From an uncultured Clostridia bacterium (GTDB lineage Bacteria > Bacillota > Clostridia > TANB77 > CAG-508), in NCBI GenBank assembly GCA_934178555.1, contig CAKPQL010000012.1:1-51482 (forward strand): DNA of 51,482 nucleotides, read 5' to 3'. Made by a program: the position numbers and the translations under genes. Positions within the stretch are counted from its first letter, which is position 1. Each line of letters starts with the position of its first letter. Below are positions 1 to 9,155 of this stretch, piece by piece. The notes below the pieces were generated by a model that searched no databases, was not told where the DNA came from, and saw only the letters and a list, made by a program, of their open reading frames with translations.

Positions 1-75
1 TTCGAACCCACGGTAGGCTACAAACCTACGCCAATTTTCAAGACTGGTGCCTTAAACCAACTCGACCACCTCTCC
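1..75 (-). tRNA. tRNA-Ser(UGA), 3' end cut off by window edge
   Basis: Read on the minus strand, the 5' acceptor arm GGAGAGG lies at 75-69, followed by a D arm with TGGTCGAGTTGG, an anticodon loop CTTGAAA (anticodon TGA) and a long variable arm (class II tRNA), then the T loop GTTCGAA at the window edge. The 3' acceptor strand is outside the window. The long variable arm and anticodon identify serine. Confidence 0.93.
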
Positions 76-159
76 GTAAATGACAATTATTAGTTTAACA
101 TGTCAAACTATAATTGTCAATATTTTATTTATATTTTTTATTGTAAATTTTTTAAAATC

Positions 160-655
160 TTATTGTTGCATTGCTATTTCTATTGCTTTTTGCTCTTCTT
201 CAGATATTGTATATTTTGATTTTCCGGTTTTCGATTGGCTTTGCATAAACATTCGAATTTTCAACTGAATAAATTCCGTTTAAAACTATTCCACTATTCT
301 CTTCATCTAATAATGCTAGTGCAAAGCTTAAGTCACTTCCCATATCTTTAAACGCACTATATCTTACTATTCCTATTTTCTTTATACACTTGCTTACTTC
401 TTTTTCTAGGTCATCGCAATATAATTTTATTTCTTTGTTACTTTCTTCTACATCTTCTACTTTTTTTAAATATTCATATAGCATTTCTTCTATATTATTG
501 CTCTTTCCTAATTTTTTTATTAGCATTTTATATGTTTTTTTTAATTTTTTCATTGATGCAGTATTAATAATAAATATTATTAACAATACTACAGTTATTA
601 TTAATGTTGCTAAACTAAAATATTCATTTTTACAGAATTGTAATATCGTTTCCAT
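160..655 (-). CDS. DUF4446 family membrane-anchored protein, needs +1 shift at CGG
   Basis: One N-terminal transmembrane segment (about residues 15-32) is followed by a coiled, charged stretch and the conserved DUF4446 C-terminal part (VRYSAFKDMGSDLSFALALL, then a VLNGIYS segment). Function is unknown; the family is commonly encoded beside parB in Clostridia. ATG at 655 has AAAGGAG upstream. The zero frame runs to in-frame CGG (226-224) and then into a short non-family tail ending at 200. Skipping one base gives NGKSKYTISEEEQKAIEIAM and a stop at 160-162, the expected family ending (164 residues). I therefore annotate the recoded product. Without recoding it would be a C-terminally altered 151-residue protein. 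Confidence 0.8.
224..226 (-). other. Candidate +1 frameshift site 1 (AAC-CGG-A)
   Basis: CGG is codon 144 in the DUF4446 reading frame. The zero frame reads AAC CGG AAA ATC and stops eight codons after CGG begins. Reading AAC, skipping C, then GGA AAA TCA restores the family C-terminus for 21 codons. Confidence 0.8.
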
Positions 656-749
656 ACTTTCTCCTTTGTCTTCTAGACATATTGCTGTTTTATACGTTAA
701 TTTTGTATTTTAGGTACAATTACAATATGTTTATACATTCTTAATATTA

Positions 750-1601
750 TTATTTTATTAATCCTAATATTCTTTCTAAGTCGTCATTTGAGTTATATTC
801 TATTATTATTTTGCCCTTTCTTTGTTTTGCATCTACTTTAACTTTTGTTCCAAAGAAACCTCTAAAAGTATCTTCTATATCTCTGTATACAGCTTCATAT
901 TTTTCATCTTTCTTTTTCATTGTCTTTCTAAGTTTCATTTTACTTTCTGCTTCTCTTACACTATCTCCAGATTGAATCATATATTGAGCCATAGAATATT
1001 GTTTATCTCCATCTTGTACTGCCATTAAGGCTTTACAATGTCCCTCTGTTAATTTTCCTTCTAGAGCTAAATTAATAACTCTCTCGTCTAAATTTAATAT
1101 TCTTACTGTATTGGCTATTGCACTTCTACTAAATCCCAATTTATCAGCAACTTCTTGTTGTGTAAGATTATAATCATCCATTAACTGTCTTATTCCTCTA
1201 GCTTTCTCTATTGGATTCAAGTCTTTCCTTTGTATGTTTTCTATTAATGCTATTTCTGCATTTTCCTTTTCATCATAATCTCTTACAATAACTGGAAGTT
1301 CAGATAATCCAGCTTTCTTTGCTGCTCTCCATCTTCTTTCTCCTGCTACTATTTGATAATAATCTTCTTTTTTTGTAACAATTATTGGTTGTATAACTCC
1401 ATATTCTTTGATAGAGTTAGCTAAATCTTCTAATCCTTCCTCATCAAATATCTTTCTTGGTTGTTCTCTATTTGGTTCAATATTAATTAGTTTTAATTTT
1501 TGAATTACTTCTCCTTCTTGTAATTTTTCTTCTTCATTTGTTACTAAATTTGTTGAAAATAAGGCATCAAGCCCTTTTCCTAGTCCAGTCATTTTTGTCA
1601 T
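750..1601 (-). CDS. parB: Chromosome partitioning protein ParB (Spo0J)
   Basis: 283 residues. ParB binds parS sites near the origin and slides along DNA as a CTP-dependent clamp, working with ParA in chromosome segregation. The sequence shows the N-terminal ParA-activating peptide (GLGKGLDALF), the nuclease/CTP-binding fold with VAGERRWRAAKKAG, the ENIQRKDLNPIEKA segment, a central helix-turn-helix (LTQQEVADKLGFSRSAIAN) and a C-terminal dimerisation region. AGGAGG lies 8 nt before ATG. It follows parA by 12 nt in one operon. No in-frame CGG. Confidence 0.97.
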   Translation of the reverse strand: MTKMTGLGKGLDALFSTNLVTNEEEKLQEGEVIQKLKLINIEPNREQPRKIFDEEGLEDLANSIKEYGVIQPIIVTKKEDYYQIVAGERRWRAAKKAGLSELPVIVRDYDEKENAEIALIENIQRKDLNPIEKARGIRQLMDDYNLTQQEVADKLGFSRSAIANTVRILNLDERVINLALEGKLTEGHCKALMAVQDGDKQYSMAQYMIQSGDSVREAESKMKLRKTMKKKDEKYEAVYRDIEDTFRGFFGTKVKVDAKQRKGKIIIEYNSNDDLERILGLIK

Positions 1602-1613
1602 TTTTACAACCTC

Positions 1614-2396
1614 CTATTTCATATGTTTTGCCTTCATATCATTTGCTTTTAATATTTCTTTTGCTAATTTTTCATAGCATCTAGCTCCTTTTGACCTAGG
1701 GTCATACACTGTTATTGGCATTCCGAAACTAGGAGCTTCACTTAATTTTACATTTCTCGGAATTACTGTTTTATATACTTTATTTTCAAAATATTTATTA
1801 ACTTCTTTTACTACTTGATTAGATAGGTTTGTCCTTGCATCATACATTGTTAATACAGCACCTTCTATTTCTAAGTTCTTATTCATAACTTTTTTTACTA
1901 TATTTATTGTATTTATTAGTTGTCCTAATCCCTCTAATGCATAATATTCGCACTGTACAGGTATTAATACTGAATCAGCTGAAGTAAATGAATTTAATGT
2001 AATTAGTCCTAATGATGGTGGACAATCTATAATAATATAATCGTAGTTATCTTTTATTTCATCTAATTTTTTCTTTAACTTAAATTCTCTTTCTTCTGCA
2101 GAAACAAGTTCTACCTCTGCACCAGCTAAGTTTATTGTTGATGGACATACTTTTAAATTTTTTATATTTGTATTTTGAACTGCTTCTTCTATTTTAGTAT
2201 CATTTATTAGTATGTCATATGTAGATAATTCTACGTTTTTATCTATGCCTAATCCACTTGTAGCATTTCCTTGAGGGTCTGCATCTATCATTAATGTTTT
2301 CTTACCCTTCTTAGCAAATATAGTGCTTATATTTACTGAAGTTGTAGTCTTTCCTACTCCTCCTTTTTGGTTTGCTATTGCTATTATTTTTCCCAC
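1614..2396 (-). CDS. parA: Chromosome partitioning ATPase ParA (Soj)
   Basis: 260 residues. A deviant Walker A ATPase that works with ParB in origin segregation and modulates DnaA in relatives. KGGVGKTT follows the first beta strand (IIAIANQ); Walker B-like IIIDCPPSLG and the ParA-specific VIPRNVKLSEAPSFG segment are present. The in-frame ATG at 2402 lies only 1 nt after GGAGGG; the GTG at 2396 has GGAGG at 7 nt spacing and gives the usual N-terminus MGKIIAIANQ, so I chose GTG. It heads the parA-parB operon. Confidence 0.96.
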   Translation of the reverse strand: MGKIIAIANQKGGVGKTTTSVNISTIFAKKGKKTLMIDADPQGNATSGLGIDKNVELSTYDILINDTKIEEAVQNTNIKNLKVCPSTINLAGAEVELVSAEEREFKLKKKLDEIKDNYDYIIIDCPPSLGLITLNSFTSADSVLIPVQCEYYALEGLGQLINTINIVKKVMNKNLEIEGAVLTMYDARTNLSNQVVKEVNKYFENKVYKTVIPRNVKLSEAPSFGMPITVYDPRSKGARCYEKLAKEILKANDMKAKHMK

Positions 2397-2431
2397 TGTC
2401 ATCCCTCCGTTTTTTTATTTTTTACCTAATA

Positions 2432-2460
2432 ATAATATAAAATTTTTAACCATATGTCAA
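2432..2460 (-). promoter_or_regulatory. Sigma-A promoter for parA-parB
   Basis: On the minus strand TTGACA (2460-2455), a 17-bp spacer and TATTAT (2437-2432) form a near-consensus promoter about 35 bp upstream of the parA start. Confidence 0.75.
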
Positions 2461-2586
2461 TGAATTTTATTAATATTATTTATTTATTTTTATATAAATT
2501 GTCAAGTGTGGAACAAATCTCTGTAATTATTTTGTCTGGTGGAAAAGATTAATGTTTTTGGTGCAGATGTTCGGTAGTTTTGTTGT

Positions 2587-2615
2587 AAAAAAAGGAACGC
2601 TAGATTTAACGTTCC
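2587..2615 (-). terminator. Rho-independent terminator after rsmG
   Basis: On the minus strand GGAACG and CGTTCC (2615-2610 and 2599-2594) form a stem followed by seven T residues (2593-2587). It lies downstream of the rsmG stop and would end the jag-mnmE-mnmG-rsmG transcript before parA. Confidence 0.75.
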
Positions 2616-2679
2616 CTATATTATGCATTATTTATACTGTTATATTTTTCATACTTCATACATCTTAATAATGTATTTT

Positions 2680-3402
2680 TTATACTATTGGATTTTTTGA
2701 TGCAGTTCCTGCCTTTCGTGGATACTTATTTGGAGTATGTGCTACTTTTCTTACTATTATTATATTCCTTTTTGCATCTGTTTCTGGTAATTCAAAACTT
2801 TTTATTTCTTCTATTTCTCCACCTAATTCCTTTAATGCCTTTTTAGAACAACTTAATTCATTCTCTATATTTGCCCCTTTCATACATATGCAAATTCCTC
2901 CAACACGTACAAAAGGAAGTAAATATTCTAGTAATACTGGTAAATTTGCAACAGCTCTCGATACTGCTATATCATAAGATTCTCTTTTTTCCTTTTTAGA
3001 GCTTTCATCTTCTGCTCTTGAATGTATTGTTGTTATATTTTCCAACTGTAATTCTTTTATTACTTCATTTAAGAAATTTATTCTTTTATTTAAAGAGTCT
3101 AATAAATCTATATTTAATTTTTCTTTTTGTATTTTTAGTGGTATTCCTGGAAAACCTGCTCCTGTTCCTACATCTATTACTCTGTCTTTTTCACTTATAT
3201 ATTGACTTATTGTTAAAGAATCCACGAAATGCTTGTCTATTACTTCGTCCATCTCGACAATGGCCGTTAAGTTGATTTTTTCATTCCATTCGATTAATTC
3301 CTTTGCATATGAATAAAATTGTCTTATTTTCGATTCTGGTAATTGTATGTTGATACAAGCGAGTTTGCTTAACATTTTCTTTTTAAATTCTTCAAAATCC
3401 AT
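2680..3402 (-). CDS. rsmG: 16S rRNA (guanine527-N7)-methyltransferase RsmG
   Basis: 240 residues, the usual length. RsmG methylates N7 of G527 of 16S rRNA using S-adenosylmethionine. The Rossmann SAM motif VIDVGTGAGFPGIPLKI is near residue 70; AVSRAVANLPVLLEY and the C-terminal basic PRKAGTASKNPI follow. An in-frame upstream start at 3468 would overlap mnmG; the ATG at 3402 has AAGGAA 7 nt upstream and gives the family N-terminus, so I use it. The gene begins 16 nt after mnmG ends. Confidence 0.96.
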   Translation of the reverse strand: MDFEEFKKKMLSKLACINIQLPESKIRQFYSYAKELIEWNEKINLTAIVEMDEVIDKHFVDSLTISQYISEKDRVIDVGTGAGFPGIPLKIQKEKLNIDLLDSLNKRINFLNEVIKELQLENITTIHSRAEDESSKKEKRESYDIAVSRAVANLPVLLEYLLPFVRVGGICICMKGANIENELSCSKKALKELGGEIEEIKSFELPETDAKRNIIIVRKVAHTPNKYPRKAGTASKNPIV

Positions 3403-3418
3403 ATTTTCATTCCTTTTC

Positions 3419-5299
3419 TTATTTTTTATTTCTATTATATTGTTCCATAAATACCAACAACACTCCAATATCTGCTGGAGATATTCCAGATATTCTTGAT
3501 GCTTGTCCTATTGATTCTGGCTTAAACTTATTAAGTTTTTGCCTTGCTTCTAAACTTATACCATTTACAGTATTATAATCTATTTCTTGTGGTAATTTCT
3601 TATTTTCTAATTTTTTAAAGTTATCTACTTGCACTTTCTGCATTTTTATATATCCCTCATATTTCACTTGTATCTGTACTTGTTCTGCTTCAGCTCTAGT
3701 TAATTCTGGTCTTTCATCATCAATTTGTCTTAATTCATTATATGTTAATTCTGTTCTTTTTAGTAATTCTGCAAGTTTTACTCCAACAGATATCTCTGAA
3801 GAATTATGCTCTCTTAAAAATTTATTTACCTCTTCAGTTGGCTTTATAGTTTTCTTTTTTATTCTTTCTATTTCTCTTTCTATATTTGCTTTTTTAGTTA
3901 AAAATGCATTGTATCTTTCATCTGATATCAATCCAATGTTATGTCCTATGTCTGTTAATCTTAAGTCGGCATTATCTTGTCTTAATAATAGCCTATATTC
4001 TGCTCTAGATGTCATCATTCTATATGGCTCATTTGTACTTTTTGTAACTATATCATCTATTAATACTCCGATATATGCATCTGACCTATGTAAAATAACA
4101 GGCTCTCTATTTTCTAACTTTAATGCAGCATTTATTCCTGCTATAATTCCTTGTGCTGCAGCTTCTTCATATCCAGATGTTCCATTTATTTGTCCCGCAA
4201 AGAACATTCCCTCTATTTTTTTATGTTCCAATGATAATTTTAGTTCAGCAGGATCAATACAATCATATTCTATTGCATATGCTGGTCTTGTAAATTGTAC
4301 ATTTTCTAATCCTGGAATTGTCCTATACATAGCTATTTGAACCTCTTCTGGTAATGATGAACTCATTCCTTGAACATACATTTCGTCTGTATCTAATCCC
4401 ATTGGTTCTATAAAAACTTGATGTCTTTCTTTGTCTGCAAACCTTACAACCTTATCTTCTATTGAAGGACAATATCTAGGACCTGTTCCCTCTATTTTTC
4501 CTGCATATAATGGTGATCTATGTAAATTATCTCTTATTATTTTATGTGTTTTTTCATTTGTATATGTTAGATAACAAGGTACTTGTTCTATATCTATTTC
4601 TTTGTCTTCAAAAGAGAATGGCACGATTTCCTTATCTCCTTCTTGAATTTCCATTTTTGAAAAATCAATGCTATTTTTATTTACTCTTGCTGGTGTTCCT
4701 GTTTTAAATCTTATTAAATCAATTCCATTTTCTTTTAAACATTCTGACAATTTATTTGCTGGAAAAACTCCATCTGGTCCACTTTCAAAGCTTGATTCAC
4801 CAATAAATATTTTTCCCTTTAGATATGTTCCTGTTGCCAGTATTACTTCTTTCACCTTGTATACAGCACCAATATTTGTTTCTACTGAACACACTTTATT
4901 GTTTTCTATACCTATATTTACAATCTCTGCTTGCTTTAAAAATAGATTTTCTTGTTTTTCAAGAGTATGTTTCATTTCTCTTTGATATTTTTTTCTATCT
5001 GCTTGTGCTCTTAAAGAATATACCGCTGGTCCCTTTGATGTATTCAACATTCTTAATTGTATCATTGTTTTGTCAATGTTTTTTCCCATTTCTCCACCTA
5101 GCGCATCTATTTCTCTAACTAAATGTCCTTTTGATGTTCCTCCTATATTAGGATTGCAAGGCATATTAGCAACAACCTCTAAACTAATTGAAAATAATAA
5201 TGTTTTATGTCCTTTCCTTGCACAAGCAAGAGCTGCTTCACATCCAGCATGTCCTGCTCCAATAACTGCTACTTCATAAGTTCCTGCATCATATTTCAT
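3419..5299 (-). CDS. mnmG: tRNA uridine-34 carboxymethylaminomethyl enzyme MnmG (GidA)
   Basis: 626 residues, full length. The FAD-dependent partner of MnmE, modifying the wobble uridine of certain tRNAs. The FAD-binding GAGHAGCEAALACARKG is at residue 14; the second family signature (GPRYCPSIEDKVVRF) and FAGQINGTSGYEEAAAQG are intact, and the C-terminal helical domain that binds MnmE is complete. GGGAG lies upstream of ATG. Operon with mnmE upstream and rsmG downstream. No in-frame CGG. Confidence 0.98.
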   Translation of the reverse strand: MKYDAGTYEVAVIGAGHAGCEAALACARKGHKTLLFSISLEVVANMPCNPNIGGTSKGHLVREIDALGGEMGKNIDKTMIQLRMLNTSKGPAVYSLRAQADRKKYQREMKHTLEKQENLFLKQAEIVNIGIENNKVCSVETNIGAVYKVKEVILATGTYLKGKIFIGESSFESGPDGVFPANKLSECLKENGIDLIRFKTGTPARVNKNSIDFSKMEIQEGDKEIVPFSFEDKEIDIEQVPCYLTYTNEKTHKIIRDNLHRSPLYAGKIEGTGPRYCPSIEDKVVRFADKERHQVFIEPMGLDTDEMYVQGMSSSLPEEVQIAMYRTIPGLENVQFTRPAYAIEYDCIDPAELKLSLEHKKIEGMFFAGQINGTSGYEEAAAQGIIAGINAALKLENREPVILHRSDAYIGVLIDDIVTKSTNEPYRMMTSRAEYRLLLRQDNADLRLTDIGHNIGLISDERYNAFLTKKANIEREIERIKKKTIKPTEEVNKFLREHNSSEISVGVKLAELLKRTELTYNELRQIDDERPELTRAEAEQVQIQVKYEGYIKMQKVQVDNFKKLENKKLPQEIDYNTVNGISLEARQKLNKFKPESIGQASRISGISPADIGVLLVFMEQYNRNKK

Positions 5300-5330
5300 T
5301 TATTTCATCTCCCATTTTTGTTTTACATTC

Positions 5331-5346
5331 TGTTTTTTGTGAAACA
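5331..5346. promoter_or_regulatory. Degenerate parS-like site
   Basis: TGTTTTTTGTGAAACA matches the parS consensus TGTTTCACGTGAAACA at 13 of 16 positions, with the right half-site perfect. It lies in the mnmE-mnmG gap, 3 kb from parAB, where origin-proximal parS sites are expected. Three mismatches in the left half make this tentative. Confidence 0.3.
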
Positions 5347-5382
5347 GAAATTTTTGTTCCGTCAACCTTTTTGTCAATTTTG

Positions 5383-6750
5383 TTATTTTCCTAAACAGAA
5401 TTTCTTAAATATTTCTTTTATTATATCTTCTGAAACGCTGTCTCCTGTAATTTTACCTAATTCGTTTAATGCATCTTTTATGTCTATTGATATTATATCT
5501 ATTGGCATATTGTCAATTATTGTTTGCTTAGATTTTTCTAGTTTTTTTCGTGCATTTGTTATTGAATTTTTATGTCTTATATTTGTTATAAATTGTCCAT
5601 CTTCAATTTGTATTTTATTCAAATTAAATAAATTAAAGATTTCATCGTATATTTCTTCTATTCCAGTTTTCTTTAGTGCTGATATTTTTATAATTTTTTT
5701 ACCGCTATTTATTATTTTTTCTTCATTATCTAGAACATTGTTCTTTAAATCTTCCTTATTTAATACAATTATTGAATTTTTATCTTTTATCATTTCTAAT
5801 ATTTCTATATCTTCTTTTTTTAATTCTCTTGTTGCATCAAAAATAGCTATTATTAAATCACTGTTTTTAACATATTCTTTCGTTTTTTCAATTCCTATTT
5901 TTTCAACTTCATCTTTTGCTTGTCTTATTCCTGCTGTATCCACTATTTTTAACGGTATTCCCTTTATTGTTATAAATTCTTCTATAGTATCTCTTGTTGT
6001 TCCTTCAATTGCAGTAACTATAGCTCTATCCTCGTCTAATATAGCATTTAAAAGAGATGATTTTCCAGCATTAGGTGTTCCTATTATTGCAGTTTTTATT
6101 CCATCCTTTACTATTTTTCCATCATCAAAACTTTCTTCTAATTTTTTTAAATCTATTATCGTTTCGTCTATACGTTGCTTTGCCTTTTCGTTTGTTACTT
6201 CTTCAACATCATATTCAGGATAATCTATAGAAGCCTCTATATCAACCATCATATCTATTAATTTTTTCTTTATATCATTTATTTTTTGTGACAAACTTCC
6301 ATTTAATTGTTTTATAGAAGCTTTTGCCTCTATATTGCTTTTGGCATTTATTACATCTATTACTGCTTCCGCTTGTGATAAATCTATCCTCCCATTTAAA
6401 AAAGCTCTTTTTGTAAATTCTCCTGGTTCTGCCAAAACTGCTCCATTTTTTAAACATTCATTTAAAATCTTGTTCATCACTATAATTCCGCCATGCGAAT
6501 TTATTTCACACATATTTTCTGTTGTATAACTCTTTGGAGAAACAAAATATGATACTAAAACTTCATCTATCTCTTCTTTAGTTTTTGTATCTATTATTTT
6601 TCCATACTTCATTTTATATGATTCGATTTCTGTTTTATTTTTAGGAATAAAAATTTTATCTAATATATCAAAGCATTCTGCTCCACTCATTCTTATTATC
6701 CCGATTCCTCCTACTTCTGGAGCCGTTGATATTGCAGCTATTGTTGACAT
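5383..6750 (-). CDS. mnmE: tRNA modification GTPase MnmE (TrmE)
   Basis: 455 residues. GTPase that acts with MnmG on wobble uridines. The N-terminal formyl-THF-binding domain begins TIAAISTAPEVGGIGIIRMSG; the G domain carries GTPNAGKSSLLNAIL (G1), DTAGI (G3) and NKED (G4); the C-terminus ends in the family CLGK with the conserved cysteine. An upstream in-frame ATG at 6774 exists, but AGAGGTGG just before the ATG at 6750 sets the start there. Confidence 0.97.
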   Translation of the reverse strand: MSTIAAISTAPEVGGIGIIRMSGAECFDILDKIFIPKNKTEIESYKMKYGKIIDTKTKEEIDEVLVSYFVSPKSYTTENMCEINSHGGIIVMNKILNECLKNGAVLAEPGEFTKRAFLNGRIDLSQAEAVIDVINAKSNIEAKASIKQLNGSLSQKINDIKKKLIDMMVDIEASIDYPEYDVEEVTNEKAKQRIDETIIDLKKLEESFDDGKIVKDGIKTAIIGTPNAGKSSLLNAILDEDRAIVTAIEGTTRDTIEEFITIKGIPLKIVDTAGIRQAKDEVEKIGIEKTKEYVKNSDLIIAIFDATRELKKEDIEILEMIKDKNSIIVLNKEDLKNNVLDNEEKIINSGKKIIKISALKKTGIEEIYDEIFNLFNLNKIQIEDGQFITNIRHKNSITNARKKLEKSKQTIIDNMPIDIISIDIKDALNELGKITGDSVSEDIIKEIFKKFCLGK

Positions 6751-6816
6751 TTTACCACCTCTTTTATACTTCATTTTTTATAAAAATGTTTCCTAATTTT
6801 TTTATAGCATTTAATA

Positions 6817-6839
6817 AGGCGGATAATAAATATCCGCCT
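6817..6839. repeat. Palindromic hairpin in the jag-mnmE gap
   Basis: AGGCGGATA and TATCCGCCT form a 9-bp perfect stem around a 5-nt loop, GC-rich against very AT-rich surroundings. The minus-strand downstream side is not a clean T tract, so it is a weak terminator at best. It resembles the palindrome at 9156-9179 in layout: a GTAGG edge and different stem sequence. Confidence 0.6.
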
Positions 6840-6844
6840 CCTAC

Positions 6845-7540
6845 CTATTTCTTAATATCTACTATAATCTTTCTATAAGGCTCTTCACCTTTACTAAATG
6901 TTGTTATTTTATCATTTCCTTGTAGCACACTATGAATTATTTTTCTTTCATAAGCTGTCATTGGCTCTAAAGCTATTGATTTTCCTGTTCTAAGAACTGT
7001 TTTTGATACCTTTATAGCTAATTCTTCTAATGTTTTCTTTCTTTTTTGTCTATATCCATTTACATCTACATAAACTCTAATTTTTTCTGAATGTTCTTTA
7101 TTTATTATTGAAGATATAACTGTTTGTAAAGCATTCATTGTTTCTCCTCTATATCCTATTAAATAGCTTATTTCGTTGCCTCCGTTTATATCAATTTCAA
7201 TATCAAATCCTTCTTGTTTAACTTCCCATTCAATTTCTTTTATAGGTTGTTTTGCTATAAATTCACTTAAAAATTTCTTTATTTTTTCTATTTCTTCTTT
7301 TATTTCTTCTTCATTTTCATTTGTTTTTCTTTTTGTTTCTTTCAAATTATGTTCAGTTTTTTCTTCTTTTACAGTTAACTGTACTTTAACAATTCTTGGA
7401 GATAATATACTAAAAAAACTTTTTTTCTCCTCTTCTAATACCTTTATATCTACCATGTTTTTAGAAACATTTAATTGTTTTAATCCATTATCAATAGCTT
7501 CTGTTGTTGTTTTTCCTTCTGCTATAATACTTTTTGGCAT
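6845..7540 (-). CDS. jag: RNA-binding protein KhpB/Jag (SpoIIIJ-associated)
   Basis: 231 residues with the three-part layout of the family: Jag_N domain (about 1-50, beginning PKSIIAEGKTTTEAIDNGL), a charged lysine/glutamate linker, a KH domain (about 90-160, with ISYLIGYRGETMNALQ) and a C-terminal R3H domain (PMTAYERKIIHSVLQ). Linked to cell-division and cell-wall control in relatives. It starts 2 nt after yidC ends, with GAGGAGG before ATG. Confidence 0.95.
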   Translation of the reverse strand: MPKSIIAEGKTTTEAIDNGLKQLNVSKNMVDIKVLEEEKKSFFSILSPRIVKVQLTVKEEKTEHNLKETKRKTNENEEEIKEEIEKIKKFLSEFIAKQPIKEIEWEVKQEGFDIEIDINGGNEISYLIGYRGETMNALQTVISSIINKEHSEKIRVYVDVNGYRQKRKKTLEELAIKVSKTVLRTGKSIALEPMTAYERKIIHSVLQGNDKITTFSKGEEPYRKIIVDIKK

Positions 7541-7542
7541 TT

Positions 7543-8397
7543 TTATTCCTCCTCTTCTTTAACATATTTATCTATAAATAATCTTTCTACTATCGTTAAT
7601 ATATTGTTTGTTAACCAATATAAAGCCAATCCAAGTGGTGCAACCATTGCAACCATAACAGCCATAATTGGCATTACAAAATTCATGTTTTTATTCATTT
7701 GTGTAGCTAAATCTATTTCTGATTTCTCTTCTCCTTCGCTATCAGCTTCATTTGTATTTGCTACTTTCTTGTTTGATTTTGTAGATATTCTTATTGATAT
7801 AATTGATGTTATTACATATAATGCTGGAATTATATATACTTTTATGTTAGATAAATTACCTGATGGAACTTTGCTTAAATCTAATCCCAAAAATTCCATA
7901 TTTATATATACTCTTTCATCTTGACTACCTTTTTCTCTAATTACGCTTATCTCTGGATACATAATATTTTGATCTGGTGATTCTTCTTTTATTTCTTCTA
8001 TATAATTTTTTACTAAATCCGGATATTGCTTGTCTATTTTTCTCATATGAGTTAATGGTTGACTTACTAAATAAAATACAGCTAATATTAATATTATTTG
8101 TACTATCCCACTAAAACATCCACTGCATGGACTCATTTTTTCTCTTTTATATAATTCTATTGTTTCTTGATTTATCTTTTCTTGATTTCCTTTATATTTA
8201 TTCTGGATTTTTTTAGCTTCTTCTTGAATTTTTGCAGTTTTTTTCATTGTTTTTTGTTGTTTCATTGTTATTGGTAATAATATTATTTTTACTAATATTG
8301 TAAAAATAATTATTGCTACACCATAATTTTTTATAAAATCAATATTATAAATCCAGTTTAAAAGATATCCAAAAATATCTGAAAAAAATGCCATCAT
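7543..8397 (-). CDS. yidC: Membrane protein insertase YidC
   Basis: 284 residues. Inserts and folds proteins in the cytoplasmic membrane. The N-terminal helix with FFSDIFGYLLNWIY, the basic cytoplasmic loop (KQQKTMKKTAKIQEEAKKIQ) and four further membrane helices match YidC/Oxa1. No lipobox is seen, unlike many Bacillota YidC. GGAGGG lies 6 nt before ATG 8397; the TTG further upstream overlaps that ribosome-binding site and is not used. Followed directly by jag. Confidence 0.95.
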   Translation of the reverse strand: MMAFFSDIFGYLLNWIYNIDFIKNYGVAIIIFTILVKIILLPITMKQQKTMKKTAKIQEEAKKIQNKYKGNQEKINQETIELYKREKMSPCSGCFSGIVQIILILAVFYLVSQPLTHMRKIDKQYPDLVKNYIEEIKEESPDQNIMYPEISVIREKGSQDERVYINMEFLGLDLSKVPSGNLSNIKVYIIPALYVITSIISIRISTKSNKKVANTNEADSEGEEKSEIDLATQMNKNMNFVMPIMAVMVAMVAPLGLALYWLTNNILTIVERLFIDKYVKEEEE

Positions 8398-8414
8398 TTG
8401 TTTTCCCTCCAATA

Positions 8415-8633
8415 TTATTTTAACGGATCATATCCTCCTTTTGAAAAAGGATTGCATCTCAATATTCTTTTAAATCCAATAAAACTGCCCTTTATTAGTC
8501 CATATTTTTCTATCGCCTGTTTTGTGTATTCAGAACATGTAGGATAATATCTACACCTTATACCTTTAGAGCAAACTATTGGAGATATGTGTTTTTGATA
8601 AACATTTATTAAAAAGATTCCTATTTTTCGCAT
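8415..8633 (-). CDS. yidD: Membrane protein insertion efficiency factor YidD
   Basis: 72 residues. Small family with the conserved core YQKHISPIVCSKGIRCRYYPTCSEYT and RCNPFSKGGYDPL; helps YidC-dependent insertion. GAAGG lies 5 nt before ATG. Sits in its usual place between rnpA and yidC. Confidence 0.96.
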   Translation of the reverse strand: MRKIGIFLINVYQKHISPIVCSKGIRCRYYPTCSEYTKQAIEKYGLIKGSFIGFKRILRCNPFSKGGYDPLK

Positions 8634-8709
8634 TTTTACCTTCTTCTGTTTTTATAGTTTAAACTTATTAATAAATTATTATATCTGCCTATTCCCTAGG
8701 TTTTATTTG

Positions 8710-9060
8710 CTATAGTTCATTTGTTAAAATTTTTGCATTTTGAATAAAATTATTAATATCTTCTTCTATATTATGAAATTTTGCCTCTTCTACTTTTCTA
8801 TTTTTTTTCCATAATACAACAAAGCTGTTACCTACTTTTATTTTATTTTCTATTAATCTATAATTTTCTCTAATTAATCTTTTTATTCTATTCCTATTTA
8901 CACTATTTGCTAGCTTACTGCTTATTGCAATTCCCAATTTATTTTCTGCTAAACTATTTCTTATAATATATATATCTATGTATTTTCCGCTATATCTTTT
9001 ACCTCTTGTTAATACATTTCTAAACTCATAATTTTTCTTAAGCATTGTTGTTTTTTTCAA
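8710..9060 (-). CDS. rnpA: Ribonuclease P protein component RnpA
   Basis: 116 residues. Protein subunit of RNase P, which trims tRNA 5' leaders. LKKNYEFRNVLTRGKRYSGK and the RNR box (ANSVNRNRIKRLIRENYR) are diagnostic. I place the start at TTG 9060, which has GAGG 8 nt upstream and gives a family-length N-terminus; the ATG at 9087 and the TTG at 9108 lack a ribosome-binding site. Downstream of rpmH, as usual. Confidence 0.93.
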   Translation of the reverse strand: MKKTTMLKKNYEFRNVLTRGKRYSGKYIDIYIIRNSLAENKLGIAISSKLANSVNRNRIKRLIRENYRLIENKIKVGNSFVVLWKKNRKVEEAKFHNIEEDINNFIQNAKILTNEL

Positions 9061-9155
9061 ATTAAACGCCTCATCTTTCCAATGCATAAATGCAGTGTAA
9101 AAAATCAACTATGTATTACAAAGTTCATTTTTTGCACTGTTTTTTTCATCATAAA

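Noticed and set aside
5207..6223. 338-codon plus-strand frame opposite mnmE
   Set aside because: Antisense to a complete, conserved gene, and its product is low-complexity Ser/Phe/Ile-rich.
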